Origin: Ianthella basta
Taxonomy: Eukaryota > Porifera > Demospongiae > Verongiida > Ianthellidae
Direction of reading: 5' to 3'
DNA: 64,000 nt
NCBI GenBank assembly: GCA_964019415.1
Contig: OZ025875.1
Span: 6,719,806 to 6,783,805 of the forward strand
Shown here: positions 13,110 to 26,800 of the stretch, piece by piece
Position numbering within the stretch: the first letter of the stretch is position 1
How the letters are laid out: each line of letters begins with the position of its first letter
The notes under the pieces: generated by a model
What the model was told of the DNA's origin: nothing
The model's input: only the letters and a program-made list of their open reading frames with translations
Database searches by the model: none
Translations under genes and position numbers: made by a program

Positions 13110-16100
13110 TCATTTCTGCTTTCTGTCCACCACCACATAATCATAGTTACCATCCTGAGTTGGAGGTCCACTTCTGGTATTGTAGTACTGTTCTCCATCA
13201 TGGACAGGGAAGGGAGGAGGTTCATCAGGACTGTCTTCCTCATCCTGGTCTATCTCTTGCATCACTTCCACATGCTTCTTGTAGGGAAGGGGTGCTGTAG
13301 GAACAGGCTTCCTTTCCTCACTCTCCTGCTCCCAGTGCTGCTTGCTCCTCTTGTCCTTCTTCTTGGTCATGTCTGGTTTGGCATACAAATCATCACATGG
13401 GGCAGGTACTTCTTCACTGGTGACTTCAATGTCTTTTTCTGTGCTCTTCTTCTTCATTTTCTTCTTCTTTGCTTTGACAGGCTGAGCATAAAGCTCCTCT
13501 GGTTTCACCACATTAGAACTGACATTCTTCAAAGCAGATTTTGTCTGCTTTGCAATTACACATTTCACTGGACCCACACAACGACCTCCACCACCCCACT
13601 TCTCCTCTCTGGTTTCACAGTGACCATCCCTATGGTCACTAGCAGCTAAACGTCTTTCATCCACCTCAGTGTAGTCAGAAGATTTATACACATTAGCACT
13701 GAAGGAAACAGTAGCAGAGGCTGGGTTGATGAAGATGCTAGAAGCAGTAGCATAATTATGCACATCCTCGTTATGCCTTGATCTTTGAGTGGGCTGACTT
13801 TGCACATTTTGGCATGTGTCAACACTGTCTTTGATGTCTTCTGTTTCAGGTAGTCGTTCTTTGGACAGAGACTGAACGGTCACTTTAGCTGTCTTCTTTC
13901 TCCTTGCCTTCACCACAACTGCTAGCACTCCCCCCACCAGTGAGAGGAGGAGGAGGACCACCAGGAGGGAGAGGACCACACCAGCTATAAGGGCTGGGGA
14001 GGAACAGAGATGCTTAGCTATACATGTAGGTGTGCAGATATTGAAAGCGTTATTATTATTATATGAACAACATTCTCTATTGTGCATTCAAGAGGAATTG
14101 TTAGTACTTTGTAAACATACAACTGCATCCAGTGACTGCCATATACATTATTACCTGTTGCGATAGGTGGTCCAGGTGGTGTAGAGTAACTTGTACTAGA
14201 TGGTCCAGGCAGTGAAGAGGAGCTTGCATTTGACATTCCAGATGATGCTTTGGAGCTAGCTTTTGGTAGTCCAGGCGGTGCAGTGGAATAAGTATTTGAT
14301 GAGCCCAAAGGTGAAGAGAGGTTTGTGCTTGATGGTACAGGTGGTGTGGGGGAAGCTGGACATGATATTCTAGGTAGTGGTGATATACTTGTATTTGTTG
14401 GTCCAGATGTTGAATTGGGGCTTATGTTTGGCGGTCGAGGTGGTACAGTGGAAGTAGTGCTTGATGTGCCAGCTGCAGGTGGTGAGAGGGACGTGTGTCT
14501 GGGTAATATTGATAGATAGTTACAGTAATAATGACATATGCGCATTAAATCTGACAATAAAACATGCACGATTGTATGAAATGTCTCTAGTCTAAGCCAA
14601 AACATTTAGTCTGGAAGGTATCATTTCAAATGAAACACAATGCTGAATGTTTGCCACATGTATGCACACTAGCACTCACCAGGTTGTGTGTGGTTGTAAT
14701 GTGCTATTACTGCACTCCTGTCTGACCTCCCAGCTGAGTTGACAGCCTGTACTGCAATGTTGGTGTACACTCTGTTCCTCTCAAGTCCGGTCAAGTTGTA
14801 GTGGGTCAGGTTGCTCCCAGTGTCAATTGACTGTTCTGTGTCACCTTCTGGAGTGTAGTATATGACATAGTGCAGTACCTCTCCATTGGGTTCAGTAGGA
14901 GATAGCCAGTTCAGTTCTATACCATCCTCCAATACCCTTAAGCTTGTAACAGTTAGATGTCTTGGTGGAGATGGTTCTGTTGGGTGGAAAGTGAAGCACA
15001 TACAGTAAGTAGATGTAATGTAGGAGGGTTAAGCTGAAGGAGAAGAGCAGTGGTAGCTAGAAATTATCATTTGAGTAAGGTAGATGAAATGATGCCAACA
15101 AAGCCAACTAGCAAGAAGTGAGACATCTATCAGGCTCTATTAGTGTCTTGGACAGTGTACACAGAATTTGCTCTGTTTGTCGCTATAGGTAGGTACTGTA
15201 TGTGCTTATGGTGTACATAAAAGTACTCAGTGCAGTCTCCACTCACTTGTTCCTCCAGTAGTAGCTGTCTTCACTGCTGGTGTTGCACTCCTACTACCAT
15301 TAGCATTACCAAGTGCCCATGCTGTAATCCTGTACTGAGCACCTGGTACTGCAGGGCTGATTGTAACTGTCCCCCCTCTATAGCTACCTGCATTCACATA
15401 CTCTCCTATCATTGGTACTCCAAAGCGGAACACCTCATATCCAGTAATGATGCGTGTTGTATCAGTGTCGCTACTCTCCACTCGGTACTCCACACCTGTA
15501 CTGGTAGCTGTGTTGACAGTGAGTCTTGGGACACTGAGTGGATCTGAATAAATAAACATAACATTTTTATATTGGACGGAAGACATGTACGTATGTACGT
15601 ATGCATTGTCATACACAATCATGTTACATAGTTTGATGCATAGGCTGTACAGAACAGCCAGGCAAATGGTTGTCAGTGAGGATACTATGACTCTTCTTGT
15701 ACAATTATACTATACTTATAGTTCATAGCTCTTAACACAAACTTAAACATCTATCACCTAGTATTTATATCTTATCAGACAGACAGATAGACTGCCTGTG
15801 AACATAAATCATTAACAGTTGTTCACAACCTTATATATTAGACTATTAACCTTTGCAATTCAAGGCTTTTTCCTATTGATACCTCTTTCCAATCTCTTCT
15901 ATATAGCACTACATCATTAGATATACATACAGTACATTCATGTACATATCCATCCCTATACAGAACATATGACAACAGCTATAATAGTTCGTGCAGTGTC
16001 ATCTGTCTCTGTCTGCAGTCAGATGCTGGCTGCCTCTGTCAATGACAGATAGTAGCAACAAATTTCCACACAATGTCTATCCACTATGAAGGTGGGCATC

Positions 16101-19076
16101 CATGGGGTTACTTTACATGCGCTATATCCAGGGCTAGCATCGATCAGGGCTTGCACGTGCTGCTGATGAGTTTAATCGGGTCGGCTCTGATACACTGGCC
16201 AAACCACTTCAATTTTCTTCTCTGCACCATTCTGCTGATGGGCTCCTGGCCTGTTCTAGCATAGAAGTCTCCATTTGGGATGATGCTGGGAAAATAGAAG
16301 GCAAATAGGTGCCTGAGCCACTTCCTGTGCCATCTGTCCAGTCCATCTAGCAGGGTCCTGGTTGTCCACAGCTCACTGTTGTACAGTAGGACACTGATGA
16401 CAAGAGTCTTGAAGAGCTTAAGCTTCAGACCACTTGGTACTAGACTGTATCTGAAGACTATTGTATGATTGGTGTGGAGTGCAGCACATCAGCCTAATGC
16501 ATGGCGTCTGGTTTTCATGGCCACTTCAAAGTCAAGGCTGGACCCTAGGTAAACACAGTCCTTCCACTCAGCTGGCCCTCCGCTTCTGACTTCCAGCTAC
16601 TGAGCCTTGATTGTCATTCACTCCGAGTCCCCACTCTCCAAGGTGTTCCTTAGCTTGTTGTATCTTATCCTGAAGAGCCCTTGGTGATCTATGTATGAAG
16701 TTGATGTAATCAGCTGCAGCATACTCTAAGTCATCAAAGGGAACACTCAACGCTGAGACTTGTAGAAGGTTATGAAAGACATCAAACTGCATCATTATGT
16801 ACTATGTATGTTCTTATTGTCGTGTACAGCTTTCACATTATATGACTTATAGATATACAAGCCTCACAGGTGAAGCATCCAGTTGCAGGTTTTTGAATAG
16901 TGCAGTTTTGTTCAATATTAGTCTGTTCCTTAATTATTACAATACTTCTCTGACATTGTGCTAAATGTTTCTTACGTATAACACTAATTGCGCGTAACAT
17001 GATGCCTATACAATTCAAATCTAATCAGTCTGGCAGTCATTCATGAGTTGATAGCATTCTATTACCATTCCAAGGTTGCATGCAGAAAGAACTTCACACA
17101 TTTGTGGTAATGAAACATTAGCTGCATGTACTGATCTTGCACAATATTTGAAAGGCATGTACTAACCTGTACTTGAGATGAACAGATAGAGGAAGTTGGT
17201 ATTAATATCAGCGCAGTACAGGCCTCTGTTCCGGAAACTGCTAACATCAGTTGGATTCACTACCAGTGTTGCTGTTGCTCCATTTTTTGTCTGAGTCACT
17301 CCTCCAGTTTCTAGCTGTCCTCCATTGGCAATAAACTCAGCTGTTTCACTGCTGACAGTGCAGGTGATTTTCTTAATCCCACATGAATCAGATATCTGTT
17401 GTAGATCAGTTATAGGGAACTCATGAGGTATGAGTCTCCCTTCACTGTGAACAACACTGCCACCTGCATATGGTTCAGAACATGCTGTATACATCACCTA
17501 TTCATGCACCTTCCATCCTACAGCTGCAGTACAAGACAAACCTGTGACATTGAGTGGGAAGCTTCCATTAGCTTCCTGTCCTACTGTGGCTGTCACCTTG
17601 CAGGTGTAAGTCCCATTATAAGATGCAGAGGTTGTGTTGACAGCTAAGATGTGTTCGGTGTAGACCTTTCTACCATAATACCCTTCTAATTCACATGGTT
17701 CATTTGGACAGGTCCAGGTGTAGCTGAGTGGTGTTCCATAAGGTAGACCAACAACCTGACAGACTAGGATGAGTTGAGTTCCAAGGGGAACTGAGTCCCC
17801 AGATGTGAGGGTACTGTTGTGTGTGTAGACATCAACCACAACTGTAGGAAAGTCTGTTAACAGAGTCATGATATAACGTGTATACTAGTTAATGTGCAGA
17901 GACATAGAACTGCATGTTTGTAATAGGGAAGCAGTCAATGTGCTGAAGTGGACACTACCAGTGTTGCTACACCACCAGTGTGGCTGTAGCTCTAGATATA
18001 TTTCTTGTCTCAGTCACTCCTCCAGTTTCTAGTTGTCCTCCATTGGCAACAAACCTAGCTGTTCCACTGCTGACAGTGCAGGTCATTATGAAGTTGACAA
18101 TGCACTGTCATTATGAAGGATGTATATGTTACCATATGTTATACATCATGTCAGCCTTCCTCTATACTGGGTAAACATTCTAACTACTATAGTGCCATGG
18201 TGAGGCTGTGAGTGTTATTGCATCCTGAGTTATGCATACAGGTATACTTATAGAGCAATATGTACTCAGTGATGTGGTGAGCTGATGAACTATATATTAG
18301 AATAGCTATATATTAGCTATATATAAAATGGATCCGCAGTCACTAGCCATGTTGAATGTGGTAATACTTCTGTGGGCACTCTCTGTACACTGTGTGAGGA
18401 CTGTGCATTACGTTGTAGCATAATGGAGAGGTACGGTGCCATCTGTAGTAGATTTAGCAAGTAAATCTGTATGTGCATTAAATGGAGTATACATACATAT
18501 GTAGTCACAGAGTGGATGGTACATCAATCTACATAAAGAGTTTGCCAGGATCTGCTGCACCACCAGGAGTATTTGATTGAAACACAATGCAGCTACTTGC
18601 ATACTAACTGTTGTGAAGAACTCCCAGTCATCATCACTTATGATCTGGCTTGCTGTTTCATGCATCGCAAACTTCATAGTTATGCTGATATTGTAATAGC
18701 ACACATCATGTCAGCCTTCCCTCCAGCAGTATGCAACATTGATCAGCATACATTAAAGGAGATGAGATGGTTAACGGTAGACAACTGGTGTGTTTAGCTT
18801 ACATTACTTTTAAAGCAATACCCTATGGACCTGGATAAGGTGAGTTACAAGTGAAGCTGAGTTCCTCTGTAAATATCATGCACAGTACAGGTGAGCTTAG
18901 GAAGCAGTTACCACTTATTACTTGGCGAAAGTGATGTTCATTCAACAGGGCTCTGGCCTCCCCTTATGGCTGAGAAACAGTACTGGTGTGGCAGGTTGGT
19001 CTATATCAACTCAGCCTGTCTTGTGCCATGTTGTTTTTGATATACATAGTGCAGGAACTGCCCCTTTGTGGTGCAC

Positions 19077-19121
<45 letters not shown>

Positions 19122-19228
19122 ATGCGGCTTTGCCTATAGCACTCTATCTCACCTCCTGAACAACACCCTGACAGCAGTCCAGCTACCAGTGGAAGAAGAC
19201 ACCAGATTGAGCCTACTCCTCTCTCCAT
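13110..19228 (-). CDS. Receptor gene 2: 2 Ig, 2 FN3, long stalk, TM, two YxxP motifs
   Basis: Exons in coding order: 19153-19228 (signal), 17542-17853 (Ig1), 17167-17463 (Ig2), 15247-15543 (FN3a), 14680-14976 (FN3b), 14155-14472 (stalk), 13110-13993 (TM and tail). The total is 826 residues: signal 1-25, Ig1 26-129, Ig2 130-228, FN3a 229-327, FN3b 328-426, stalk 427-532, TM plus tail 533-826. The stalk is one 318-nt exon, rich in Pro, Ser and Thr; its acceptor is the CAG after a pyrimidine tract at 14473-14490, the only nearby AG that keeps phase 1. The tail is the poorest in tyrosine motifs, with one EELYAQP and one DDLYAKP, but it has SDYTEV, which fits an ITIM-like S-x-Y-x-x-V pattern. Intron 1 and the FN3a-Ig2 intron contain an Ig2 fragment and a reverse-transcriptase relic. 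Confidence 0.88.
16070..16795 (-). mobile_element. Degenerate non-LTR reverse-transcriptase relic
   Basis: Read on the minus strand, several frames give pieces of the C-terminal half of a reverse transcriptase: FDDLEYAAADYINFIHRSPR (a damaged YADD box), then HLGEWGLGVND, a YLGSSLDFEV-like stretch and VISVLLYNSELW. Stops and frameshifts separate the pieces. It lies in the intron between Ig2 and FN3a of gene 2 in the same orientation as the gene. The clade cannot be set by eye; the LLYNSELW form recalls RTE-like or related elements. Confidence 0.65.
17952..18083 (-). pseudogene. Stray fragment of an Ig2 exon in intron 1 of gene 2
   Basis: About 130 nt matching the middle of the Ig2 exon (the VSSGTARFVANGGQLETGG coding stretch), sitting upstream of Ig1, where no Ig2 exon belongs. 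It has lost both splice borders and its start is scrambled. It is a remnant of an unequal exchange or an older copy. Confidence 0.65.
19080..19119. repeat. (TG)n microsatellite
   Basis: A pure dinucleotide run in intron 1 of gene 2, about 35 bp from the signal-peptide exon. Confidence 0.95.
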
Positions 19229-20108
19229 CACTCTCTGTGTAGACAGTTCCAACTGTGCCTGTAATAAAATTACTTAGTCATTGTACATGTGTTTATAGTG
19301 TACTTCTGCAGATTCCAACATCCACTGCACTGTGCTTACTTTCATAATACCTTTTATGGTAGTTGCCAATTAGGCTTGTTGAGGCTATAGCTTAGTCCCA
19401 AGAGTGAGCTGACTGCATTGGACTGTAATGGATGCACTCAGATCTGTTGTGAATGCATAATTACATCTAGGCTCGAGTGTAGCATTACTGCCTTTTACAG
19501 TACACTGCAGAATGAATGCAATTTTTGAAAGAGTGAAATGCTAACACACATGCAATCTGGGACTGCTTGGGCAGAAATTCAAGTGATCAAGACTAACACT
19601 GGAGACTACACTATACACTGCATGAAGAGGCAAAGACATAGAGTTGTGAAGCAGGCTTGAGTTACGTGCTTTATGTACCCAGGCCTCTAACAACAATCAT
19701 TGGATGGCACAGAGAATGAACTGAAGAATTGGACACATGCCTATACGTATGCAGATGCAGTAAATAACTGCTGGAAATGTGAGCCTCAGCACAGGCTACA
19801 AGGAGTATGGTGCTGATTACTGAAATCATTGAAGAGCTATTAAGACTTGTATAATAATACATATCAGTTGTTCATGCCACTCCACACTTATGGACTTATG
19901 AAAACATTCCATGAATTCAATGCTCCTTTAAAGATTACTTCAATGCACTATATAAAGTAATTCTATCTTCGCACGTTACGGTGACACATTCCTAAAAGAG
20001 GTAGCTTCACTCACACACTGCTGTTAGCTTATAAGTGCACACCACTAGGCTACAAGTCCAATGTATTTAAGTCACACTTTTCACCCTGCAGGCTTTGTAT
20101 ACTGTTGC
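19229..20108. other. Intergenic gap between gene 2 and gene 3
   Basis: The right-adjacent 230 bases (19229-19460), upstream of gene 2, match blocks upstream of genes 4, 5 and 6 (37617-37802, 52932-53120, 61806-61998), including CCCAAGAGTGAGCTG. This is the likely 5' UTR or promoter region. No other gene is seen. Confidence 0.55.
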
Positions 20109-23100
20109 TCATTTATTCTTTCTGTCCACCACAGCATAATCGTAGTTGCCATCCTGAGTTGGAGGTCCAGCTCCACCTCGGGTGTTGTAGTACTGTTCCC
20201 CATCAGGGACAAAGGGAGGGGGTACTTCAGGAATGTCTTCCTCATCCTCGTCTACTTCTTGCATCACTTCCACATGCTTCTTGCAGGGAAGGGGTGCTGT
20301 AGGAACAAGCTTCCTCTCCTCACTCTCCTGCTCCCAGTGCTGCTGGCACCTCTTGTCCTTCTTCTTGGTCATGTCTGGTTGGGCATACAAATCATCACAT
20401 GGGACAGCTACTTCTTCCCTGGTGACTTCATTGTCTTTTTCTCTCATATTCTTTTTCTTTTTCTTTTTCTTTGCCTTGTCAGGTTGGGCGTAAAGCTCTT
20501 CTGGCTTCATCACTTTGGTGCTGGCATTCTTCTTTGTCCTTGCCTTGTCTGGCTGAGCATAAAGTTCCTCTGGTGTCAAGACTTTAGAACTGTCCTTCAA
20601 AGCAGATTTCTTCTGCTTTGACATTACACCTTTGATGGGATCCTCATTACACCCTCCACCACTCCACTTCTCCTCAACTCTAAACTCTTCACAGTGACCT
20701 TCCCCACCAGCAGCTAACAGTCTTTGATCCACTTCACTATAGTCAGTAGAGTCATACACATTAGCACTGAAGGAAGCAGTAGCAGATGCTGGGTTGATGA
20801 AGGCATACTCAGCAGTGGCATAGTCATATGTGTCATTATAATGCCTTGATGTTTGAGTGGGCTGACCCCGTACATTCTGGCATGAGTCAACATTGTCTGT
20901 GACGTATTCTGTTTTAGTTGGTCCGTCTTCTACATCGGACTGAGAGCGAACAGTCGCTTTACCCTTCTTCTTTCTCCTTGCCTTCACTACAACTGCTATC
21001 ACTGCCCCTACCAGTGAGAGGAGGAGGAGGACCACCAGGAGGGAGACCACCGCACCAGCTATAAGGGCTGAGGAAGACAGAGATGCCAAGGTATATATGT
21101 AGGTGCAGTAGACCTCATGCAAAGGTAAGACATTCAATTGACGTACATCTACTACTATCATAATTATCATCACATTATCAAAGTACAGGCATTAGATGTG
21201 CCTATATACTGAAATTGTAGCTTACTTGCAGGAAGAGTGTAGTAGAATGTAATCATATTGCATGTGTTGTGATGTGAAGAAGTTATTCATGCAATTGGGG
21301 ATAAGTCAATACTACCAGATGAATGACACTGTTTGTATCACATAATTATGTATGTATGCAGCAGCTGCTAGATCATTACCTGTTGTGCTTAGTGGTTCAG
21401 ATAGTGCAGGGAATCCTACACTGGATGGGCCAGGTGGAGTGGGGGAATGTGTACCTGAGGCATCTTACAGTTTGATGGGGATATAGAAAGACAAATTGAA
21501 CCAACAAGTGTGTTACACCTTCGAATGTGAAGAGAATAGAATACAATGTCCATGCATCCATACACAAAGCAAACAGTACAGAGTTCTATTAAATTGATTC
21601 ACATAGAGTGATACATACATCTTTGTCCCATTACAGTTAGGAAACATCACCCTATTAATACAATGTCTCACATACAGCAAGAAATGCCCATACTGGCCCT
21701 AATTAACAACCCCACACCAGTAGTAATGGCTATATTCTCCTCATGTCTGCTTCTGGTGATACCACAAGTACATGTTGTAACTTGTAGTGAATTCAAAGCA
21801 GTTAGTCATCAATAGTATAGTAACCATCAGTTCATCACACCATAGACAAATGAGTCCTGATGAAAGCAATACAGCTGAAACTTGAGCTCTTTCATTAGCA
21901 GATGACTGAGGAAGGATTAGCACTGTTTATCATATTAAATGAACATCCTACAATGCAGGGTCTTGCTCAGAACTATATGTTTTCAAGGAGGGGGCCCATG
22001 GTTACTATATTTCATCTCCCTTTGTTGTGTCAGGCACTACATGTATATGTATCCAGTTGAAATGATAACCAAAATTGTCTATGAGGAAGTATAGCTCTGC
22101 TATTCGCAGAGCATTATTATAGCTTCCTAGGTTACTGTACAAACTTGTTAGTTAGCTAAACTAGTGTAATACATGTACGTACTTCACCATACTAATGGCA
22201 TCATCTTGCAGAGGCAAAGTTATGGAGGCAAGGGATATACATACGCAACATATTCAACAAGAAAGTTTCATACAAGATCATGCAGTTTACAGCTGAATGC
22301 AGTGACCACTGCTCATTACCTTCTATGCTAGATGGTCCGGGTTGTGTGGGGGAACCTGTACTTGATGGTGCAGGTGATGCTTTGGAGTTCATGTTTGGTG
22401 GTCCAGGTGGTACAGTGGAATGAGAATTTGATGAACCAGATGGTGAGGTGGAGATGCTTGATGGTCCAGATGGAGTAGGAGAAGCTGCACATGATGGTCT
22501 AGGTAGAGTAGGAGAGCTAGTTCTTGATGATCGAGGTGGTAAATTGGAGCTTAGATTAAGATTATTTGCCAGACCAGATGGTACAGTGGAAATAAGATTT
22601 AGTGGGCCTGCAGATGGAGAAGTGGAACTTGTGTATGGGTTATAATTCAAAAGTGTCATAACAAAATTTACAGTCATAATTATGTGATACACAAAATGTG
22701 ACGGTAATTCTAGCATGAAATTATAGCTAAAATATCTCTAAAGTCTAAACCATGATATTCAGAATAAACAAATGACAAAGTGTGATAAATGCATATTGAA
22801 AGATAGCATCATGCTAATGCACTGCAACATATTGCAGATGTATCTGAATGTTAGAATTTCTGTACATTTATTCAAAGTAAACACCTGTGTTGAAAGTATA
22901 TAAGCCACATTTATATATAGCACTCACTAGGTGATGTGTGGTTGTACAATGCTATTATTGCACTCCTGTCTGACCTCCCAGCTGAGTTGACAGCCTGAAC
23001 TGTAATATTGGAGTACACTCTGTTTCTCTCAAGTCCTGTCAAGTTGTAGTAGGTTAGGTTGCTCCCAGTGTCATTTGACAATTCTGTGTTGTTTTCTGGT

Positions 23101-23800
23101 GTGTAGTATATGACATAGTGCAGTATCTCTCCATTGGGTTCAGTAGGAGGTAGCCAGTTCAGTTCTACTCCATTCAAAAATATCTTTGTAACAGATAGAT
23201 GCCTTGGTGGTGATGGTCCTGTAGGGTGGACAGTGAAAGACTTAGGTAAGGCTAAAATTGGAGAGTAATTTTGGCTGGGATGCATTATCATTAATGTATT
23301 ATGAGCAGTGAATCCAACTGCATGTATTGAATGAGTACATCCAGATTAATTGGCGAACTACAGTGTTGTTATGGACATTATGCAAGTTACTGCTATAGCT
23401 GCTGCATACATTCTGTAACAAAAAGCACATACAAATCAAGAGCTCAGTGGAGTCTCCACTCACTTGCTCCTCTAGTGCTAGTACTCTTCACTGCTGGTGT
23501 TGCACTCCTCCTAGTACCACTGTCAAGTGCCCAAGCTGTAATCCTGTACTGAACACCTGGTACTACAGGGCTGATTGTAACTGTCTTCCTAGTACCTACA
23601 TTATAATACTCTCCTATCATTGGTACTCCAAAACGGAACACCTCATATCCAGTAATGACTCTAGTTGTTGCAGTGTCACTACTGTCCACTCGGTACTCCA
23701 CAACTCTACTGGTAGCTGTGTTGATAGTGAGACTTGGGACACTGAGTAGATCTGTGTAATTGACAATGAGCTATGATTTGATGCACACACAAGCACACAT

Positions 23801-23881
<81 letters not shown>

Positions 23882-26800
23882 TCTCGGAGCCATGCTCAAT
23901 GGTGTTCATTTCTAGCCCACATTTAAGACTATCATAGCAATATAATGCATACCATTGCTTATCACAGACACTGTAGAACTAAGTTAGGATTTATCTAATT
24001 ATGGAACTCATTGTATTTCATTGTTTGCACCCATTTATTTCTTGTCATAATATATACATATCTAATGATCAATCAGGTCAGATCAATTAGTGGCACTCTA
24101 TATATATACTCTAGTTGAAGAGGCTCATTGCTATGCTGTTCAGTGTACAGTGCGGGTTATTGATCATGAGCAAACTGATTACAGGACGTTACAGCCACAA
24201 ATTAAGTCCTTCATTAGCTGCTCACAAAAGTAATTTGCACACAGCTGGTGTAATCATTGGTTGAGTAATCTGCTATATTATTGCTCAAAATTTATTCACC
24301 TACACACTCTATATACCATCACCCAGCACCATGTAGAGGTCAAATAATGGTGGTCTGGTGGCATGCTATGTTTAGCTGGATACAGCAGTGGCATATATAG
24401 TCAGTAGGTTGACTACTGTACATAGGCTGTACAATGAGATAGTAATCACAAACTCGCCACTTGAATCCATATTTTCACTATCTATGCACAATGTGTACAA
24501 CTCTATATTACATGTTAATTATCCTAATACTACGTACACTAACTTGCACTTGAGAGGGACAGAGAGAAGAAGGGAGAAATAGTACTGCTGCAGTAGAGCT
24601 GAAAACCACTGACATCATTTCGCTTCACTACCAGAGTTGCTCCATTTCTTATGGTACTAGTCACCCCAGCAACTTCCAGCTTTTTTTCACCAGGCCTGAT
24701 GAACATAGCTTTTCCACTGCTGACAGTGCAATTCATTCTCCCAATCCCACATGAATCAGATATCTGTTGTAGATCAGTTATAGGGAACTCGTTAGGTATG
24801 AGTCTCCCATAGCTGTGGACAACACGACCACCTATATAGTTCACAGTGTTAGGGAGTGCAATTAATACATACATAGGAACACACCACCTCCTCACGTGCT
24901 CGTTAGCATACAGCTTTATGCAGTAATTGCATATGTACCAGTGACTGTGAATGTGAAGCTCCCATTAGCTTCCTGTCCTCCTGTAGCTGTCACCTGACAG
25001 GTGCATGTCCCTCCATCACTTGTGGAAGTTGTGTTGACAGCCAAGATGTGTTCATTGTAGACCTTTCTACCATAATACCCTTCTACTTCACATGGTCCAT
25101 TTGGACAGGTCCAGGTGTAGCTGAGTGGTGTTCCATAAGGTAGACCAACAACCTGACAGACTAGGATGAGTTGAGTTCCAAGGGAAATTGAGTCCCCAGA
25201 CGCGAGGGTACTGTTATGTGTGTAGACATCAATCACCACCGCGAGGGTACTGTTGTGTGTGTAGCTGTCAACCACAGCTGTAGGAGATTCTGTATCAAAT
25301 CATAACAGTAAATGATTTTGATCATGTAAATGTTCCTAGTATACAGAACAAGTAATAAAATAGCATTGACAATCACCATGAAATTAGTGAAGAGATGCCT
25401 TGTAAGCAATCTATTGACTCTACACTTGCCACATGTACCTGTGCCTGAGTGGCAGACGTCAACATTGTGATTGCATCCTTCATGAAAGAGCCGTAAACCA
25501 CCTTATTTGGGCTCATCAGTGTTGCATGCTGATGGGTATCTGTTGAGGGTGACTAACTGCTTCTTAATCCATCACTAATACAATCACTTCTTGTTTCTGT
25601 GCTAGAGCAGATACAACTCAACTGATAAGCTGATTATTTGGATCAGTATTGCATTAGCTGAGATGGCTCAACCTTGCACAATTTCATATGCTTGCAGTGG
25701 TGGTGGCCACGTACATAAGACAGTCAGTCTTCCTGATAAATAGTGCCATCAGCACACTATACTGATACCTGATTTTATGCTGTAGTTCAGTCTACACAGC
25801 AAACACAATAAGCTGAAATGTCTAAGTGACTAGAAATAATGCACCATTCAACCTGCTCTCCACAGGTTTGACATTTTGGGCTAGGGCAAAACTGGAGACT
25901 GCTTGTTTTCGGAAAGGAAATAAGGGTGAGGGAGGATCTTTTGCATCTCCATTCCTTACTTCCAGTTTCTTGAACATGAAAAGTAATCAACCATTTACAC
26001 ATTTATTGAGTAACAAAGAGTTCATGCATAAAAACTTTACTCCTGAGTCTCACCCTACGTTTGTACCATCTGGCCATTATACTCTCTGTACATTTGTATA
26101 GCCCACTTTACACATGTTAAAACACTAATGTACTCATTGTTATGTATCTGCAACTTCTGAGTTCATCGGTCCTTGTTTGGAGCTGCTGATGAAAACTCCT
26201 GCCATACACAGCTGGTGTTATCTCTGAACTAAATGGAGCTAGACAATGGGCCATCAGATAGTCTCAATGTACTGTATGTACTGAAGTAGTTGTCAGTGCT
26301 TTCTCTGAATGGTAATATATGTCCCTATGAGTCAATAAGTACCATTGTAGATGTGATGGCACGTGCAGGAAAGTGTACTACTGCATTAGTTACTTAAGAA
26401 ACACAGGTGGTACGCGTACATGCATGTCATCATAATCAATGCATACATGTTCCCTACTATACTCTCTGCCTACACCGTACTTTGAAATTGCTTTGTTGTG
26501 TGTGCTATGTGAGTGTGCACAAAACACCACATGGCTAGCTTGCAATTGCATTTGTCTCTCTCCTGTTTTATGCATTGTCTGATCAAGTTAGTCCCATAAA
26601 TGAGTATACATATCTCTTGGACAATTGAACTGCCTACACAGTTAGAACAGAGGCAGGATTGAAGCATTTAAAGACACTGTGTGTATCTGAAGTGGGTCTT
26701 CATTTTCTCAAGTGATCTATCTCACCTCCTGAACAAAACCCTGACAGCAGTCCAGTCCTATGGGAACACTGTTAAAAGGGTAGTGCCCTAGGGGGACACT

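Noticed and set aside
20061..20621. Long plus-strand open frames opposite the tail exons (also at 13200-13649, 44601-44957, 53981-54349, 62871-63230)
   Set aside because: They recur at the same place in each copy because the minus-strand tail is Lys/Glu-rich, which leaves the complement poor in stops. They lack domains and splice logic.
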